This document shows, one piece after another, positions 21,785 through 32,493 of a stretch of 64,000 bases of DNA (the first letter of the stretch is position 1; each line of letters opens with the position of its first letter). This DNA is from Neofusicoccum parvum (Eukaryota > Ascomycota > Dothideomycetes > Botryosphaeriales > Botryosphaeriaceae). A program made the position numbers and the translations under genes. The DNA lies in NCBI GenBank assembly GCA_020912385.1, contig CP087209.1, forward strand, positions 1,798,001 through 1,862,000, written 5' to 3'. The notes beneath the pieces are model-generated. The model did no database searches, was not told the origin of the DNA, and saw only the letters and a program-made list of their open reading frames with translations.

Positions 21785-22202
21785 GACTGCGTCGACGGCT
21801 GGATGTGCTGCAGCGTGGTGTACCGTGTGAGCCGGCATGTTGGGCGGCGAGCGCGCAATGCGGACCTATGGGACCGGTGGGATGCGGCGAGGATGAGCGG
21901 CGGGGTACTCGGGAGGCGACGCGCTGCGCTTGGACAGGCAGGACCGGCGAGGGCGAGGGCGGCGCCGAACGTGAGCGCGGCAGGGTCGCGAAGCGTCGAG
22001 GCCGGGCAGAAGGCGAGCGCGAGATATCGAGGTGGCCGACGGGGGAGGAGAGCGCGGTTCCTTGTACTTGCGTCGGCGCGCCAAAAGTAGCACAAGAAAT
22101 TCCCAATCACATGTAGGGCTGGCCGCTCCGCGCTCCGACACGCACCGAGTCGCGGCAACTGCGCTGCCCGCTGCCCCAACACCACTGCATCCGCTGGCCG
22201 CC
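21785..22202. promoter_or_regulatory. Bidirectional promoter region, UBE2O-type gene / COG8
   Basis: 418 bp between divergent ATGs, GC-rich, no TATA seen. Frames crossing it on both strands are Arg/Ala-rich and not supported as coding. Confidence 0.5.
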
Positions 22203-23663
22203 ATGGCCGACCCGCTGTACGACCTGCTCGCGCCCTACTTCGACCAGCAGGATGCCCCCGCGAAGCCCGTCCCGTCGCCCAGCGACCCGACCACCCAGGC
22301 CTACCTCGCCCGCCTGGCCACGCTCTCCCTGCCCTCGCTGAGCTCCTCCGAGCCGCAGTCGCTGGCCCAGTCGTCTGCCTCCACCGTCCGCAGCCTGCAG
22401 GCCCTCTCCAAGCGCTCCCACAAGTCCATCATCGCCTCCTCCTCCAGCCTCAGCAGCCTCTCGTCCTCCCTGCCGCAGCTCGCCAGGCACGCCGCCGAGC
22501 TCCAAGGCGCCCTCCCCGAGCTCGAAACCGCCAGCGCACACTTCGAGAAGACCTACAGCCGCTCCACCGAGAATGCCATCCTCGACCGCCGGCGGAAGGC
22601 CATGCTGCTAGCCCGCAATGTCGACCGCGTAGCAGACGTTCTCGAGCTTCCCACTCTGCTGTCATCCGCCATATCGTCGTCGGGCGCCGCCCAGGGCGCA
22701 GGTACCGCCGCTGCTTCGGGGCTGAGCAACTCCAGTTACGCGTCAGCTCTAGACCTTCATGCCCATATCAAGCGCCTGCATACTCTATACCCAAATGTCG
22801 GCCTGGTGACGGAGATCTCGACGCAGGCGGAGCAGGAGATGAAAGGCATGGCCACGAATTTGATAACCAGCCTTCAGGCTCAGGGTATCAAACTTGCCGG
22901 TGCTATGAGGACTATCGGATGGCTGAGACGCGTAGCTCCGGAGCTTGACCAAGCGTGGAACTACGATCAGAAGCGCACAAGTATTGGCAGCAACGAGGGA
23001 GCTTTGGGTTCGTTGTTCCTTGTTTGCCGGCTGGCGAACCTGCTCAGCACGCTTGAGGCGCTGGATCCGCTGCGGGAGCTGGCAGACCAGGAGGCTGTGC
23101 GGCGGTCAAACGGCGGGAAGAACAAGGACAATTGGGCCGGCGGGCAACAAACAGAGCGCTACTTGAAGCGGTACATTGAGATTTTCCGCGAACAGAGCTT
23201 CGCTATCATTTCCATGTACAAGAGCATATTTCCTTCCGCATTGCCGGCACCGGGATCGGCTGGCGATGACAGCGGTGACCTTGGCCAAGGCCTCAAATCG
23301 CCAACCCGCGGAGGCGAAGATGATACACTGCAGCCACTGCCCTGTGCTTTGGCCACGTTCCCGCAACATCTCATCGAGCTGCTCACCGAAACATTGAGGA
23401 AATACCTGCCAAATGTGCAGGACCGAGCGTCCAGGGATAGCTTACTGACACAGGTATTGTACTGTGCAGGAAGTCTGGGCCGGTTAGGAGGGGACTTTGG
23501 AATGATGCTTGCACTGCTTGAAGACGAGCTAGACGAGGATGAAGACGAAGATAGCGAAGAGGAGTGGGTAGAGGTAATGAAGAAGCATCGCATCCAAGCC
23601 AGCAGGCTGGAACTACTTGCCAGCGGGGTTGGCTCAGGGAGGACAGCCTCTGTCTCGAGTTGA
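22203..23663 (+). CDS. COG8: Conserved oligomeric Golgi complex subunit 8 (Dor1-like)
   Basis: Single exon, 486 aa from ATG at 22203 (MADPLYDLLAPYFDQQ); a further in-frame ATG at 22032 lies in leader sequence. COG8 is part of lobe B of the COG tether for retrograde intra-Golgi vesicles, peripheral on Golgi membranes. The Dor1-like region is visible as LDRRRKAMLLARNVDRVADVLELPTLL (about 125-150), HAHIKRLHTLYPN, GMATNLITSLQAQGIKLAGAMRTIGWLRR, EGALGSLFLVCRLANL and YLKRYIEIFREQSFAIISMY. The N-terminal 120 residues are Ser-rich and coiled-coil-like (SLQALSKRSHKSI). The C-terminus is acidic (DELDEDEDEDSEEEW) before a short tail. The stop lies 127 bp from the stop of convergent RPC17, so the 3' UTRs may overlap. 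Confidence 0.92.
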   Translation: MADPLYDLLAPYFDQQDAPAKPVPSPSDPTTQAYLARLATLSLPSLSSSEPQSLAQSSASTVRSLQALSKRSHKSIIASSSSLSSLSSSLPQLARHAAELQGALPELETASAHFEKTYSRSTENAILDRRRKAMLLARNVDRVADVLELPTLLSSAISSSGAAQGAGTAAASGLSNSSYASALDLHAHIKRLHTLYPNVGLVTEISTQAEQEMKGMATNLITSLQAQGIKLAGAMRTIGWLRRVAPELDQAWNYDQKRTSIGSNEGALGSLFLVCRLANLLSTLEALDPLRELADQEAVRRSNGGKNKDNWAGGQQTERYLKRYIEIFREQSFAIISMYKSIFPSALPAPGSAGDDSGDLGQGLKSPTRGGEDDTLQPLPCALATFPQHLIELLTETLRKYLPNVQDRASRDSLLTQVLYCAGSLGRLGGDFGMMLALLEDELDEDEDEDSEEEWVEVMKKHRIQASRLELLASGVGSGRTASVSS

Positions 23664-23790
23664 ATAACAGGAGGACATACATAAATGTCTGTAATTCCAT
23701 TGAGACGGATGTCTCATGTCTGAATGAAACAGAAGCATTCGATTGATCAAATCCGAAAAACTCCATCAATGCAAACGACCACCTTGTCCC

Positions 23791-24410
23791 CTAAGCACCA
23801 TTCCTGTCCTCCAAGCTCACATCCGCCATGGCCTTGTCGAGCTTCTCACCCTTCAACCCGATCTCAGGCCCGCCCTTCCGGTGCTTATCATGCTTCCAGT
23901 CGGTCGTCTTCTCGTCCTCCTGCACTGGCTCCTCCTCGCCTTCGTCCACCGGTCCCAGCCACTCCTTGATAATGGCCAGCAGCTCCTCCTGCTTCGCCTC
24001 GTCGTAGCGTGTGTCGAGTTCCTCCATAATGGTGTCGAGCTCGGCTAGCGACTTAGGCCGCAGATTGTAGATCATGAGCATCTCGGCCTTTTCAATCTCA
24101 AAGCCTGCATCCTTGGTCTGCGCGTAGAGACCTCGGATGGCGGCATTGCTGTACTTGGGATTGAGCGGAGAGGCTTTATCGGTGAGCTGTGCTTCGACCT
24201 ATAGAGTTCGTGTAAGTGGTCGTTGCAATTGCGGATTAGCTTTGGGATAATGGTGGGACGAACATCGGTGAGGACGCGGCTCAGGTTGCCAGGCATGGGT
24301 CGCGCGCGGTTGCTGCTGTCGGTGCCGTCGTACTCGGCCTTTTGCTCGCGGACGATGCGGAGGACCTCGAAGTTGGTGAGGACCGACGACTGCTTCTCAA
24401 TGACCTTCAT
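23791..24410 (-). CDS. RPC17: DNA-directed RNA polymerase III subunit RPC17/RPC9 (CGRP-RCP family)
   Basis: Two exons, 24410-24264 and 24198-23791, 184 aa. RPC17 pairs with RPC25 to form the Pol III stalk that contacts TFIIIB and takes part in initiation on tRNA and 5S genes. It is an Rpb4-like HRDC fold: MKVIEKQSSVLTNFEVLRIVREQ at the start, GNLSRVLTD before the intron, then YSNAAIRGLYAQTKDAGFEIEKAE and the hallmark MLMIYNLRPKSLAELDTIMEEL. The charged C-terminal tail (EGEEEPVQEDEKTTDW) is longer than in yeast. The 65-nt intron uses an uncommon GTTCGT donor and a ctatag acceptor in phase 0; the frame stops soon after the donor if unspliced. Confidence 0.9.
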
Positions 24411-25360
24411 TATGACGGCTTGTATGCACCGCGGAGTTGTCGGTTGTCGTAGGAGTTTTGTGCGAGTTGTCTGAAGGTGTCAAATCTGCCTTACACGTAA
24501 CACAGTTGGTGCTGTAAGGTCAAGAAAGCCTGGATTTAAAGGTGGTCGTCGCTAGAGAATTGCAAGAAGAGAAGGCAGCTTTTTGAGCACGGAAGGTCAG
24601 TGGTTTGCTAGAGCTCCTGCAAATGTGCGGTAGGCTTCACGGCGAATGGACGTTTAAGTGGAAAAACAAAAAACAAAAAAACGTAGAATTTGACTTCGGG
24701 AAAGGTGAAGAGCAGAGAAAATCGAGGAAAGACGAAACGCAGAAGACACACTGAGGCAGAGATGACACTAGCGCATACTGAAGGGCTGTGGGCTATTAAT
24801 GAGACCAGAAGACAAACAATCGAGAGGAAGATTCGTGGAAAGTCTAGTATGGAAGAAGGGAACTGGGGCAGAACAGCCGAAGCGGAGGTGAATAGGGTAC
24901 GATAGCATATGACGTGTGACGCACAACCGAAAATATTCATTAATCGCACATCATGATGGCTTACCCTCAACTCCTCATCTGCAGGTAGGCTTTCAACGAA
25001 CAGATGCCAGGGTACATCCAGTCGCACGACGGGGTTGTTTAGAGCTCCGTCGGAGTCACGTTAAAAACTCAACCGGCTTATCTTCGGGGTTTCTGGGTAT
25101 AGTAAATTCATCACCAACAAACACCAAGCTTAAGCTCAGCAGTTGCAGTTCTTCATATCTGCATGCGTATTAAATGCCACAATCTAGTGTAAGTACATTC
25201 GAATATGCTGTTGGGTTCCCCAGCACGTGGTGGCGTTGAAAGGCATCCTGAATATCGGCTCGCTTCCAATCTACAACTATACAAGCTCACCATATCGATG
25301 ACTGTTACACATCTACACATAGCATATAATTCGAATCCTCCATGCCGCGTTCTGGCATCT
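24411..25360. other. Intergenic
   Basis: AT-richer than the genes. Contains the RPC17 upstream region and the 3' flank of the Arp10-like gene. Short ORFs without domains. The motif attcgaatcctcc at 25330 resembles a tRNA B box but no matching A box or cloverleaf was found. Confidence 0.6.
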
Positions 25361-27154
25361 CTAGGCCCAAACCCCCAACGTCCAACTACCTCTGTCACCT
25401 GCAGCCCTTCCTCCAGTACCCAGACTGCTTTGCCTCTTCTGCTCCACCACAGTTGCGTGACCCGAGTCCTTTGTTGCACCGGCAAGACCATGTTGCATGA
25501 ATCGATCCTTGTCGACTTCCACGATGCCACGAATGCGCAGCTGCGCTACGATGCTGGCTCCTGCCCAGGCGCCTAGCGTCTCAACACCGCGCACTACACC
25601 CTCAGGTCCTGGTTGACGATTCTTCATGCCGAGAGTTTGTAGTTTGGCGGTGATTGGGTCAATCTCCTGAGGCATTTCAGAGGCAGGCATTTGCGTGACA
25701 ATGCCAGATGACCGGGAAGAGGCTCGTTGCGAGGTGGGAGTTTGTGAGCCTGGTGTCTGCTGTGCACTCTCGTCTTCATCCTCATCCTGCTGCGACATCG
25801 TTTCGGCAGTAGTCGTACCGGTAGATTGGGCGGGAAGCGGCGCAAGTGTGTCGACAGTATTGCTGCGGGCGTGATGACTCCGCATCCGCAACTCCTCACG
25901 TTTCGACGTAGCACTACCGTAGCTGCGCACAGGGTCCCAACCACGTTTCTTGACTAAGTGCTCGATTTCCAGAAGTATGCGTCGCTTCAACCCCGGCACC
26001 TTTGATCCTCCGCCCGTGACGATGATGCGCGGCATACAGAGCTTTCGAGCGTCGATGGGTATTGAAAGCAGAGCGTTGTAAGCAAGAAGGGGAATAGGAA
26101 GGTCGTGGTCATCGATATCATGGGCGGAACAGTTGCTGGCGAATAGTGCGTTTTCGGTAGGCTCAGCAAACCGGCTGAAAGGGAGAGAAACTGTGATTGG
26201 TGGATCGGCGGCAGAGAAGGGTATCGTTATTGGAGGTTCCTCGCTTTGCTCGGCAGCTGCGTCTGTACTTGCGCCCTTTCTGCGTTTTTGCGCTTCCTCG
26301 CGGCTCAAGCACCAGGCCATCCGCGTTAGGGCCCCCTCGGCTTCTTCGAAAGTAATCTCCTCTTCGATTTCCGGGGGAGGGTCCTTTTTGGATTTGTGAC
26401 ATTCTTCGTTCAAGATTTTGGCCATCTCCTCTGTGAGATATTTACCAGCTCTTACGCTGCTCCGATGATGAACCTCGCGATACTCATACACGGCAGTGAC
26501 TGTTGTCTCCGCCCATCCTAGATCAATGACCAGACCGGACCGCAGCCCGGCGGAGACGATGTTCAAGACAGGCGCAGAAAGGACAGTGATGCTGATGGCT
26601 TGAAGAGTTGTGAAAACTGAGGACAAAAGAGCAGAAAGAAGAGGGCGTGGGAGTTGGGGAGGTACGGCGACTGTTGCACGTCGCGGCCTATGATCGAGGA
26701 GCAGATACTGTGCAGTGATCTCCCTAACAGCTCGCTCAATTTTGTCTTCGACCAAGCCAAGATCAGCACTGCGAAGGTCCATCTTCCATAGCTCATACTC
26801 CTCTCCCCAGTCTTGGCCGCGCTTCCTCTTCCGGCGCATCGTGTCGTAGCCGGGCATCCAACGACGGAAATCGCCAACCCTGCGCTGCTCATCGGGGCCG
26901 AAGGCTCGGGTACACCGCGGCTTGCTCTCCCCAGCAAAGCCGGCACGGAGAAAACGGGATCCAAACTCGAAGATCAAATGCTCCTCATCGGAACGAAAAC
27001 TTGCGGCTGCCGACGATCCATAGATACCAGACAGCGCCCGCGGACCAGGCGTGGTCGGGGACGGCTTTCGGCCTGACTCAAATTGGACGGACGAGGGCCG
27101 GGTGCGTCCGATCGTGAGCTTTGAATTCGGGTTCAGGAAATCCTGCGAACTCAT
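25361..27154 (-). CDS. Actin-related protein, Arp10/Arp11-like dynactin pointed-end subunit
   Basis: Single exon, 597 aa from the ATG at 27154 (MSSQDFLNPNSKL). Arp10/Arp11 (RO-7 in Neurospora) caps the pointed end of the dynactin Arp1 filament, which links dynein to cargo. Actin-fold landmarks: LIFEFGSRFLRAGFAGESKPRC (phosphate 1 region, with Glu in place of the usual Asp), SGLVIDLGWAETTVTAVYEY (phosphate 2), and PRIIVTGGGSKVPGLKRRI (adenosine region). The family is divergent from actin. Compared with actin (375 aa) it has an N-terminal Ser/Pro extension of about 50 residues, a charged insert (KSKKDPPPEIEEE, EAQKRRKGAS) and a Gln/Ser/Thr-rich insert near residues 430-480 before the final conserved GVETLGAWAGASIVAQLRI. 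It is divergent from NOP58 (398 bp). Confidence 0.85.
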   Translation of the reverse strand: MSSQDFLNPNSKLTIGRTRPSSVQFESGRKPSPTTPGPRALSGIYGSSAAASFRSDEEHLIFEFGSRFLRAGFAGESKPRCTRAFGPDEQRRVGDFRRWMPGYDTMRRKRKRGQDWGEEYELWKMDLRSADLGLVEDKIERAVREITAQYLLLDHRPRRATVAVPPQLPRPLLSALLSSVFTTLQAISITVLSAPVLNIVSAGLRSGLVIDLGWAETTVTAVYEYREVHHRSSVRAGKYLTEEMAKILNEECHKSKKDPPPEIEEEITFEEAEGALTRMAWCLSREEAQKRRKGASTDAAAEQSEEPPITIPFSAADPPITVSLPFSRFAEPTENALFASNCSAHDIDDHDLPIPLLAYNALLSIPIDARKLCMPRIIVTGGGSKVPGLKRRILLEIEHLVKKRGWDPVRSYGSATSKREELRMRSHHARSNTVDTLAPLPAQSTGTTTAETMSQQDEDEDESAQQTPGSQTPTSQRASSRSSGIVTQMPASEMPQEIDPITAKLQTLGMKNRQPGPEGVVRGVETLGAWAGASIVAQLRIRGIVEVDKDRFMQHGLAGATKDSGHATVVEQKRQSSLGTGGRAAGDRGSWTLGVWA

Positions 27155-27552
27155 GTCGACGCGACCGAGAGCGCTTGCTTGGGGCGGTCACGAGAAAAAG
27201 GCGTGTGCGTCTGGTGCCCGGAAAATTGGCGTGCGTCAGCTTGGAGACGAGGTGCCTCGCCGGACGGGATGGCGAAGGGCGCGAGATGCGGAGAAGAGGC
27301 TGGAGCAGCAAACAGACATTGGGCAGTCGGACACGCGCGTGCTGGGAGACGCGCTGGCCGGCTGGGCTTGGCGCGGGCGGGCAGGCGCGGCGCGGAACAA
27401 GGTTGGGCCGCGGCCCGCTAGCGCGAGAAAAAGTGCGAGCTGCCGTCGAAAACTGCGGCGCCCGCTCGAGAAAAAGCTGCGACAGCGACCAGCAGCACCC
27501 GCGACCGACTCCAGCCTACGACGGGCAATTTTATCCCCCCGTGCTTTTCGCT
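27155..27552. promoter_or_regulatory. Bidirectional promoter region, Arp10-like gene / NOP58
   Basis: 398 bp between divergent start codons. GC-rich, ending in a C/T-rich NOP58 leader (ttttatccccccgtgcttttcgct). Open frames crossing it on + are Arg/Ala-rich and not supported. Confidence 0.5.
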
Positions 27553-29320
27553 ATGTCCCTCTTCATCCTCACCGAAACGAGCGCCGGCTATGCTCTCCTC
27601 AAGGCCAAGGACAAGAAGCTGCTCAAGCGCGATGACCTCGTTGAGCAGACCGAGACTGCTGAGGGCGCCTGCGAACTGTCAGTCCTCCATTCGCTGGCGC
27701 CGGCCTGGGACGTTACTCTTCATGCTAACCATCTCCGCGCACAGGCTGAAGCTGAAGAAGTTCCAAAAGTTCGACAGCGCCGCTACCGCTCTCAATGAAG
27801 CCGCTGCTTTGACCGACGGCAAGGTCACGCCCATGCTCAGCGGCCTGCTCGACTCAATCAAGGACGAGAAGAAGGCTTCCCTAGCTGTGGCTGACCCCAA
27901 GCTGGGCAATTCCATCAACAAGCTGCCCGGCCTTTCGATCACCCCCATCTCCGACTCCTCAACTCAGGAAGTCTTCCGCGCCATCCGCCTTCACCTCACC
28001 TCTTTGATCCCCGCGCTGGCACCCGAGGATGTCTCGACAATGTCCCTCGGTCTTTCTCACTCGCTGTCGCGCCACAAGCTCAAGTTCTCTACCGACAAGG
28101 TCGACACCATGATTATTCAGGCCATTGCCCTCCTCGATGATCTAGACAAGGAGCTTAATATTTACGCCATGAGAGTTAAGGAGTGGTATGGCTGGCATTT
28201 CCCTGAGATGGCGAAGATTATCAACGACAATGTGGCATACTCCCGTGTTATCTTGGCCATGGGCATGAGGTCCAACTGTGTCAACACGGATCTGACGGAT
28301 GTTCTTCCGGAGGAGATTGAGGCGTCCCTAAAGGTGGCCGCCGAGGTTTCCATGGGTACTGAGATCACTGATGAGGATCTTGAAACCATCAAAACTCTTG
28401 CCGAGCAGGTTGTCGGCTTTACCGAGTACCGTGCGCAGCTCTCCAACTACCTGTCTACTCGCATGCAGGCCATCGCGCCCAACCTCACCGCTCTTGTCGG
28501 CGATCTTGTTGGTGCTCGCCTGATTGCTCACGCTGGATCCCTGATGAACCTCGCCAAGGCGCCCGGTTCGACCATCCAGATTCTTGGTGCTGAAAAGGCT
28601 CTTTTCAGGGCGTTGAAGACCAAGCACGACACCCCCAAGTACGGTCTGATCTACCATGCTTCTCTCATTGGTCAGGCATCTGGCAAGAACAAGGGCAAGA
28701 TTGCCCGTATGCTCGCTTCCAAGGCCGCTCTCGGTCTGCGTGTTGATTCGCTGTCGGACTGGGGTGCCAACAGCGAGGGTACTGCCGAGGAGCCTACGGA
28801 GGAGGAGAAATCTGCTCTCGGCAACACGGCCCGTCTCGCTATTGAGCGTAGGCTGCGCGCTCTTGAGGGCAAGCCCATCCAGTCCAAGGGCGTCGGCATT
28901 GGCCCAAGTGGCCAGACCAAGGCCCCCAAGTTCGACATCAAGGAGGCCAAGAAGTACAATGCTGACGCCGACGGTCTTACTGGCAACGAGCCGGCCGCTG
29001 CCGAGAAGTCAAACGGCATTCAGGAGGTCGATGGCGCATCAAGCTCAGAGGAGTCTGAGTCTGAGGCCGAGAAGGCTCCCAAGAAGGCCGTGAAGGGTAG
29101 TGGCGACAAGGCTGCGAAGAAGGCTGAGAAGGAGGCAAAGAAGGCGAGGAAGGCCGAGCGTGCTGCTAAGCGTGAGGCCAAGGAGGCGAAGAAGGCGGCC
29201 AAGGAGGCAAAGAAGGCGTCGTCAGATGCTACGGAGGGCGCGACCGACCCCAAGAAGAGGAAGCGGGATGATGAGGGCGAGAAGTCGGAGAAGAAGAAGA
29301 AGAAGAAGAGCAAGGCGTAA
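27553..29320 (+). CDS. NOP58: Nucleolar protein NOP58, box C/D snoRNP core component
   Basis: Two exons, 27553-27677 and 27745-29320, joined through a 67-nt intron (GTCAGT ... cgcacag, phase 2) to 566 aa. NOP58 with Nop56, fibrillarin and Snu13 forms box C/D snoRNPs that guide 2'-O-methylation and early pre-rRNA processing in the nucleolus. The N-terminus [20 protein letters not shown] is diagnostic. The NOSIC/coiled-coil region holds [17 protein letters not shown] and [25 protein letters not shown]. The Nop domain reads [37 protein letters not shown] followed by [14 protein letters not shown]. The tail is a long KKE/KKA-repeat rich basic stretch ending in a lysine run, the usual nucleolar tail. 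It is near the expected family length. Confidence 0.98.
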
Positions 29321-31323
29321 ACAGCCGCCATTGAGCACCTCCGTTTCTCTTTTTCCACCCCCAAAAGTCAATAGCGTCCTCTCTTCTGGGTCCGGAGCGA
29401 CGACTCGATACGTCTTCTGAAGGTCTTAATGGTTTCTCTTTTTCTCTCTCGCACCCTCTTCCGGGGGACACCGATGGGCTAGTCTTCTCCGAGTCTGCCA
29501 GGCGTTTTAGGGGTTAGGGCTTTGTAAAGTATGGGCGCATGCGAGGTTGGCGGACGTCGAGAACTTTTTTTTTGGCGTAGGGAACTTTTACTTTCTTGTC
29601 CCTGTACGTCCGCTGTGCATAGCATAGGCTAGATACGCATGATCAATGGCCACAAAAAAGATTTCAAATACTTCTCAGCCCACTGGAAGACATCACTCCC
29701 AGCCATTGACATGTCCCTTCCAAACGATGTTCGAGCACTTTGGAGAGTCAATTGCCAACTGAGAAAGCGCGTCCAACGTTTGACGATAAGACTCGGAGGT
29801 GAAGTCAAAACATGATCCCTGCAATCCACAATAGCCTCGGTCACCCTTAGCAGTCGGCAACATCAGACGCAGTGTGCCCAAAAAAGAAAAAGAAGTGCGC
29901 GGCACCAGCCGTGGACAGGGTACTGTTGAGAAGTTCAATAGTCTCACCACCACCTACGAGCACCAGGACTCTGCCGCCACGCGCTTACGCTAGCCTCACC
30001 ACACGCCGAAGCTAAACTGCCTTGTGTTTATCCTCCAGCCACTACAGTTGCCAAACCAGCGCCATATCGCGCATCCCGACGTCTCGGACGACACCATCTT
30101 CTGCCCGGACCGTTTGCGAAGGCACTGTAGCATAGCATCCACAGAGAGATACAGGGTATCCGTTCCGTCGTGGGTCGACAAACGCACGTATACGCGCGTA
30201 TGTGTCAGGAAGAAAGGAGTCCGCGAGCAGCCATCTTCGCACGTATGTACCTGCGGGAGACAGGAAGCCTGTGAGCCGGACTGGTTATGGCAGCTGCAGT
30301 AGATTATACATAGAAAAAAAATACGATAGCTATCATGTGCGCGACAGGCGAGCTGACAGTGACCGGTTTTTTGTTGGCGTCGGTGGTGTGCCTGGCGCCT
30401 GGACCCTGGCTGCCTCAGCGTGGCGGCAGGGTGGCGTGCGTGGGCTGCGTGGCTGTCACGCTGCTTGGTGCTGGGTCGTCCGACGGCTCGTCTCGTCGGG
30501 AAGGACTTTCTCTGTACCTTTGGTGCCTCGTCCGGCTCCCTCCGCCACGTGCCATTCAGCCCCGTGCCCATCCGAGAATTGCATCGACCCTCGTCTCGGG
30601 TCGAGCTGGAGAAACAGTGCACGCAGACAGCCAGGCAGCCCATCTTCCCCCGCATGTTTGTATGGCAGAGCATGGACAATGACGATCACCGCATTTTCGC
30701 GACGGGAGTTTCGGCGGGTTTCCATCACTATTCTCCACCAACGAGAATGACGAAAGATGGTGCTTGTGGATTGAGAAGTAATAAGGCTGCCTACCAATGT
30801 TTCACAAAGTGAAACCCCGGAGTTGTATGTGGAGAGCATGAGCTGGTGCCGCAAAGTTGGCCGTTCATGACTTGATGACGTTTGAAATTGCCAAATTGGT
30901 CGAGCAAAATTATGCGGGTAGATGTTGAATTTGAAGAGCGATTCTTCTGATGTCTGATGTTGTAAGGATATGGTATATCGCTTGCTACCGTGTCGGTACG
31001 CCAAATGAACGCCTGCAGTCTTTCTCCTTTCTATGCAATGCCCAATCTAAAAATCAAGGGCTTTCAGGTATCAACCCAAAAGCCATGTTAACCAATACGC
31101 CTGTGACAGGGACTTTTTCCCTTGAAAACGCCGTGAAGATGTAATCTTTTGGTCCTCTTGATCCCAACCACACGAAAAAAAATAACCCATGCCCAGCCCA
31201 TTTTCCATTCCCAATTTCAAAGGAGGTAATTGAGGTGAATGTCGAATAAGAATGGTGCAAGCTCCAGCTCTTGCCCGTATAATGATGCCCCCCTGAGAAT
31301 GGACGTAAGGGAGATTGCCTCAA
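29321..31323. other. Intergenic, about 2 kb, no gene recognised
   Basis: NOP58 3' flank followed by sequence with only overlapping low-complexity frames. A perfect 12-bp palindrome (atacgcgcgtat) lies at 30190-30201. No RNA gene or mobile element signal seen. Confidence 0.55.
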
Positions 31324-32493
31324 TCAAGGACACGTCAGACTCCGTCTCCTCTTCTCCCCGAAAGTAGATGCACTCCCGTTTCCCAGGAAGAAGCCGTTCA
31401 CGTTGCCAGAGCCCCTCATCAATGCTTTGATATGAGCGCGGTCCCTTGCACCTGGAACTGCACTGGCCAGGGCAACTTGACCCCAGCATTGCGCAACCAA
31501 CTTCTGCAGCAGCATTTGCTCCTCTTGCCGCATGCGCTGCTGCCGTCTGGCTAGGCGGCTGGTCTTCAGAGCCGGGCATTTGCTCTCGGCACCAATTCGA
31601 AGGAAACCGGCAGGTGCTCGCACAGGCTGGGCCCGTTGCTGAAACTTGACGAGCTGAGAAGAGGTTTGAGAATCGGTGGGGGTAGCGTCGTAGTCTGAAA
31701 CCAGGGCTTCGATTTCACCGCATTGCTCCATCAGGGCACGGATATGTGCAGTGAGCTTCTGGGCAGAGGCTTCGAAGGCGGATGAGGCACCAGGGTACGA
31801 GTCCCAGAAGGGATCGGTCTCGATGGCGGAACGGAGGGCGGACGCGAAGAAAGGGAGAGAGGGCAGGCTCTGCTCAGGGCTGCTCGCAGAGGTGGATTCA
31901 TTGGCCAGGTTGAGAGCCGTGAAGGCTATCCGGAGATGCTGCTCGGTAGAGAGCGTGGAGGTAACAATGCAAGCTAAGAAGGCTGTTAGAAATCAATCCC
32001 AATTGAATGGGTTGCTGGGGCTTACCAGGGCAGCCAATAGACTGGCACCAGGCCTCTTCGTCGGCCAGGAAGCATTGCAACCAGAGGAAGCCACTGCGGG
32101 CATCTCCCGTGAAAGCCATCTCAAGATCCTCGGGCTTGCAGCTGCAGAGAGCAGCCTCAGCCAGGCGAGAGGCACGGTGGAAGAGCTGCACCACGGGCAT
32201 GATCAGGGCATGCAGGATATCCCGGTGCAGCTGCCATTCTGCCTGGGCTTCCGGAGAGCAGCAGGCATGCTCGTGGCACAGGCTGGGAGCAGAGCACGTC
32301 AGCTTTGAGTTCTCCATGAGTTGCCGCCTGGATAAGGTGCGATGTCGGCGAGAAAGGCAATGGGTATTACTCACTCGTTGGTGGCATTGACTGCGAGGTA
32401 GCTGCGCAGGACTTGGAAGGGCTGGGAGGACTCCAGCAGCTGGACGTCCTCAGGGTGGATATAGAAGGGGGACTCGTAGCTGGAGGTCGACAT
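31324..32493 (-). CDS. Hypothetical protein with Cys/His-rich helical core, three exons
   Basis: My splicing gives exons 32493-32375, 32282-32026 and 31982-31324 (introns 92 and 43 nt), 344 aa in one frame. An alternative acceptor at 32328 would add 15 residues in the same frame but lacks the good branch point (gctgacg) of the chosen one. The start MSTSSYESPFYIHPEDVQLL follows leader sequence. The middle is helical with clustered Cys/His (LCHEHACCSPE, LCSCKPEDLEMAFTGDARSGF, DEEAWCQSIGCPAC). A second helical block runs FFASALRSAIETDPFWDSY to AHIRALMEQCGEIEALVSDYD. The C-terminal part is basic (LARRQQRMRQEEQMLLQKL). No DNA-binding zinc cluster is present. The layout loosely resembles the effector part of fungal zinc-cluster regulators, but I cannot assign a family. 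Confidence 0.65.

Noticed and set aside
25330..25345. tRNA B-box-like attcgaatcctcc
   Set aside because: No A box, no acceptor-stem pairing upstream or downstream.
30190..30201. Perfect 12-bp palindrome atacgcgcgtat
   Set aside because: Short, alternating GC/AT sequence expected now and then by chance in 64 kb; no associated gene or repeated copy seen.
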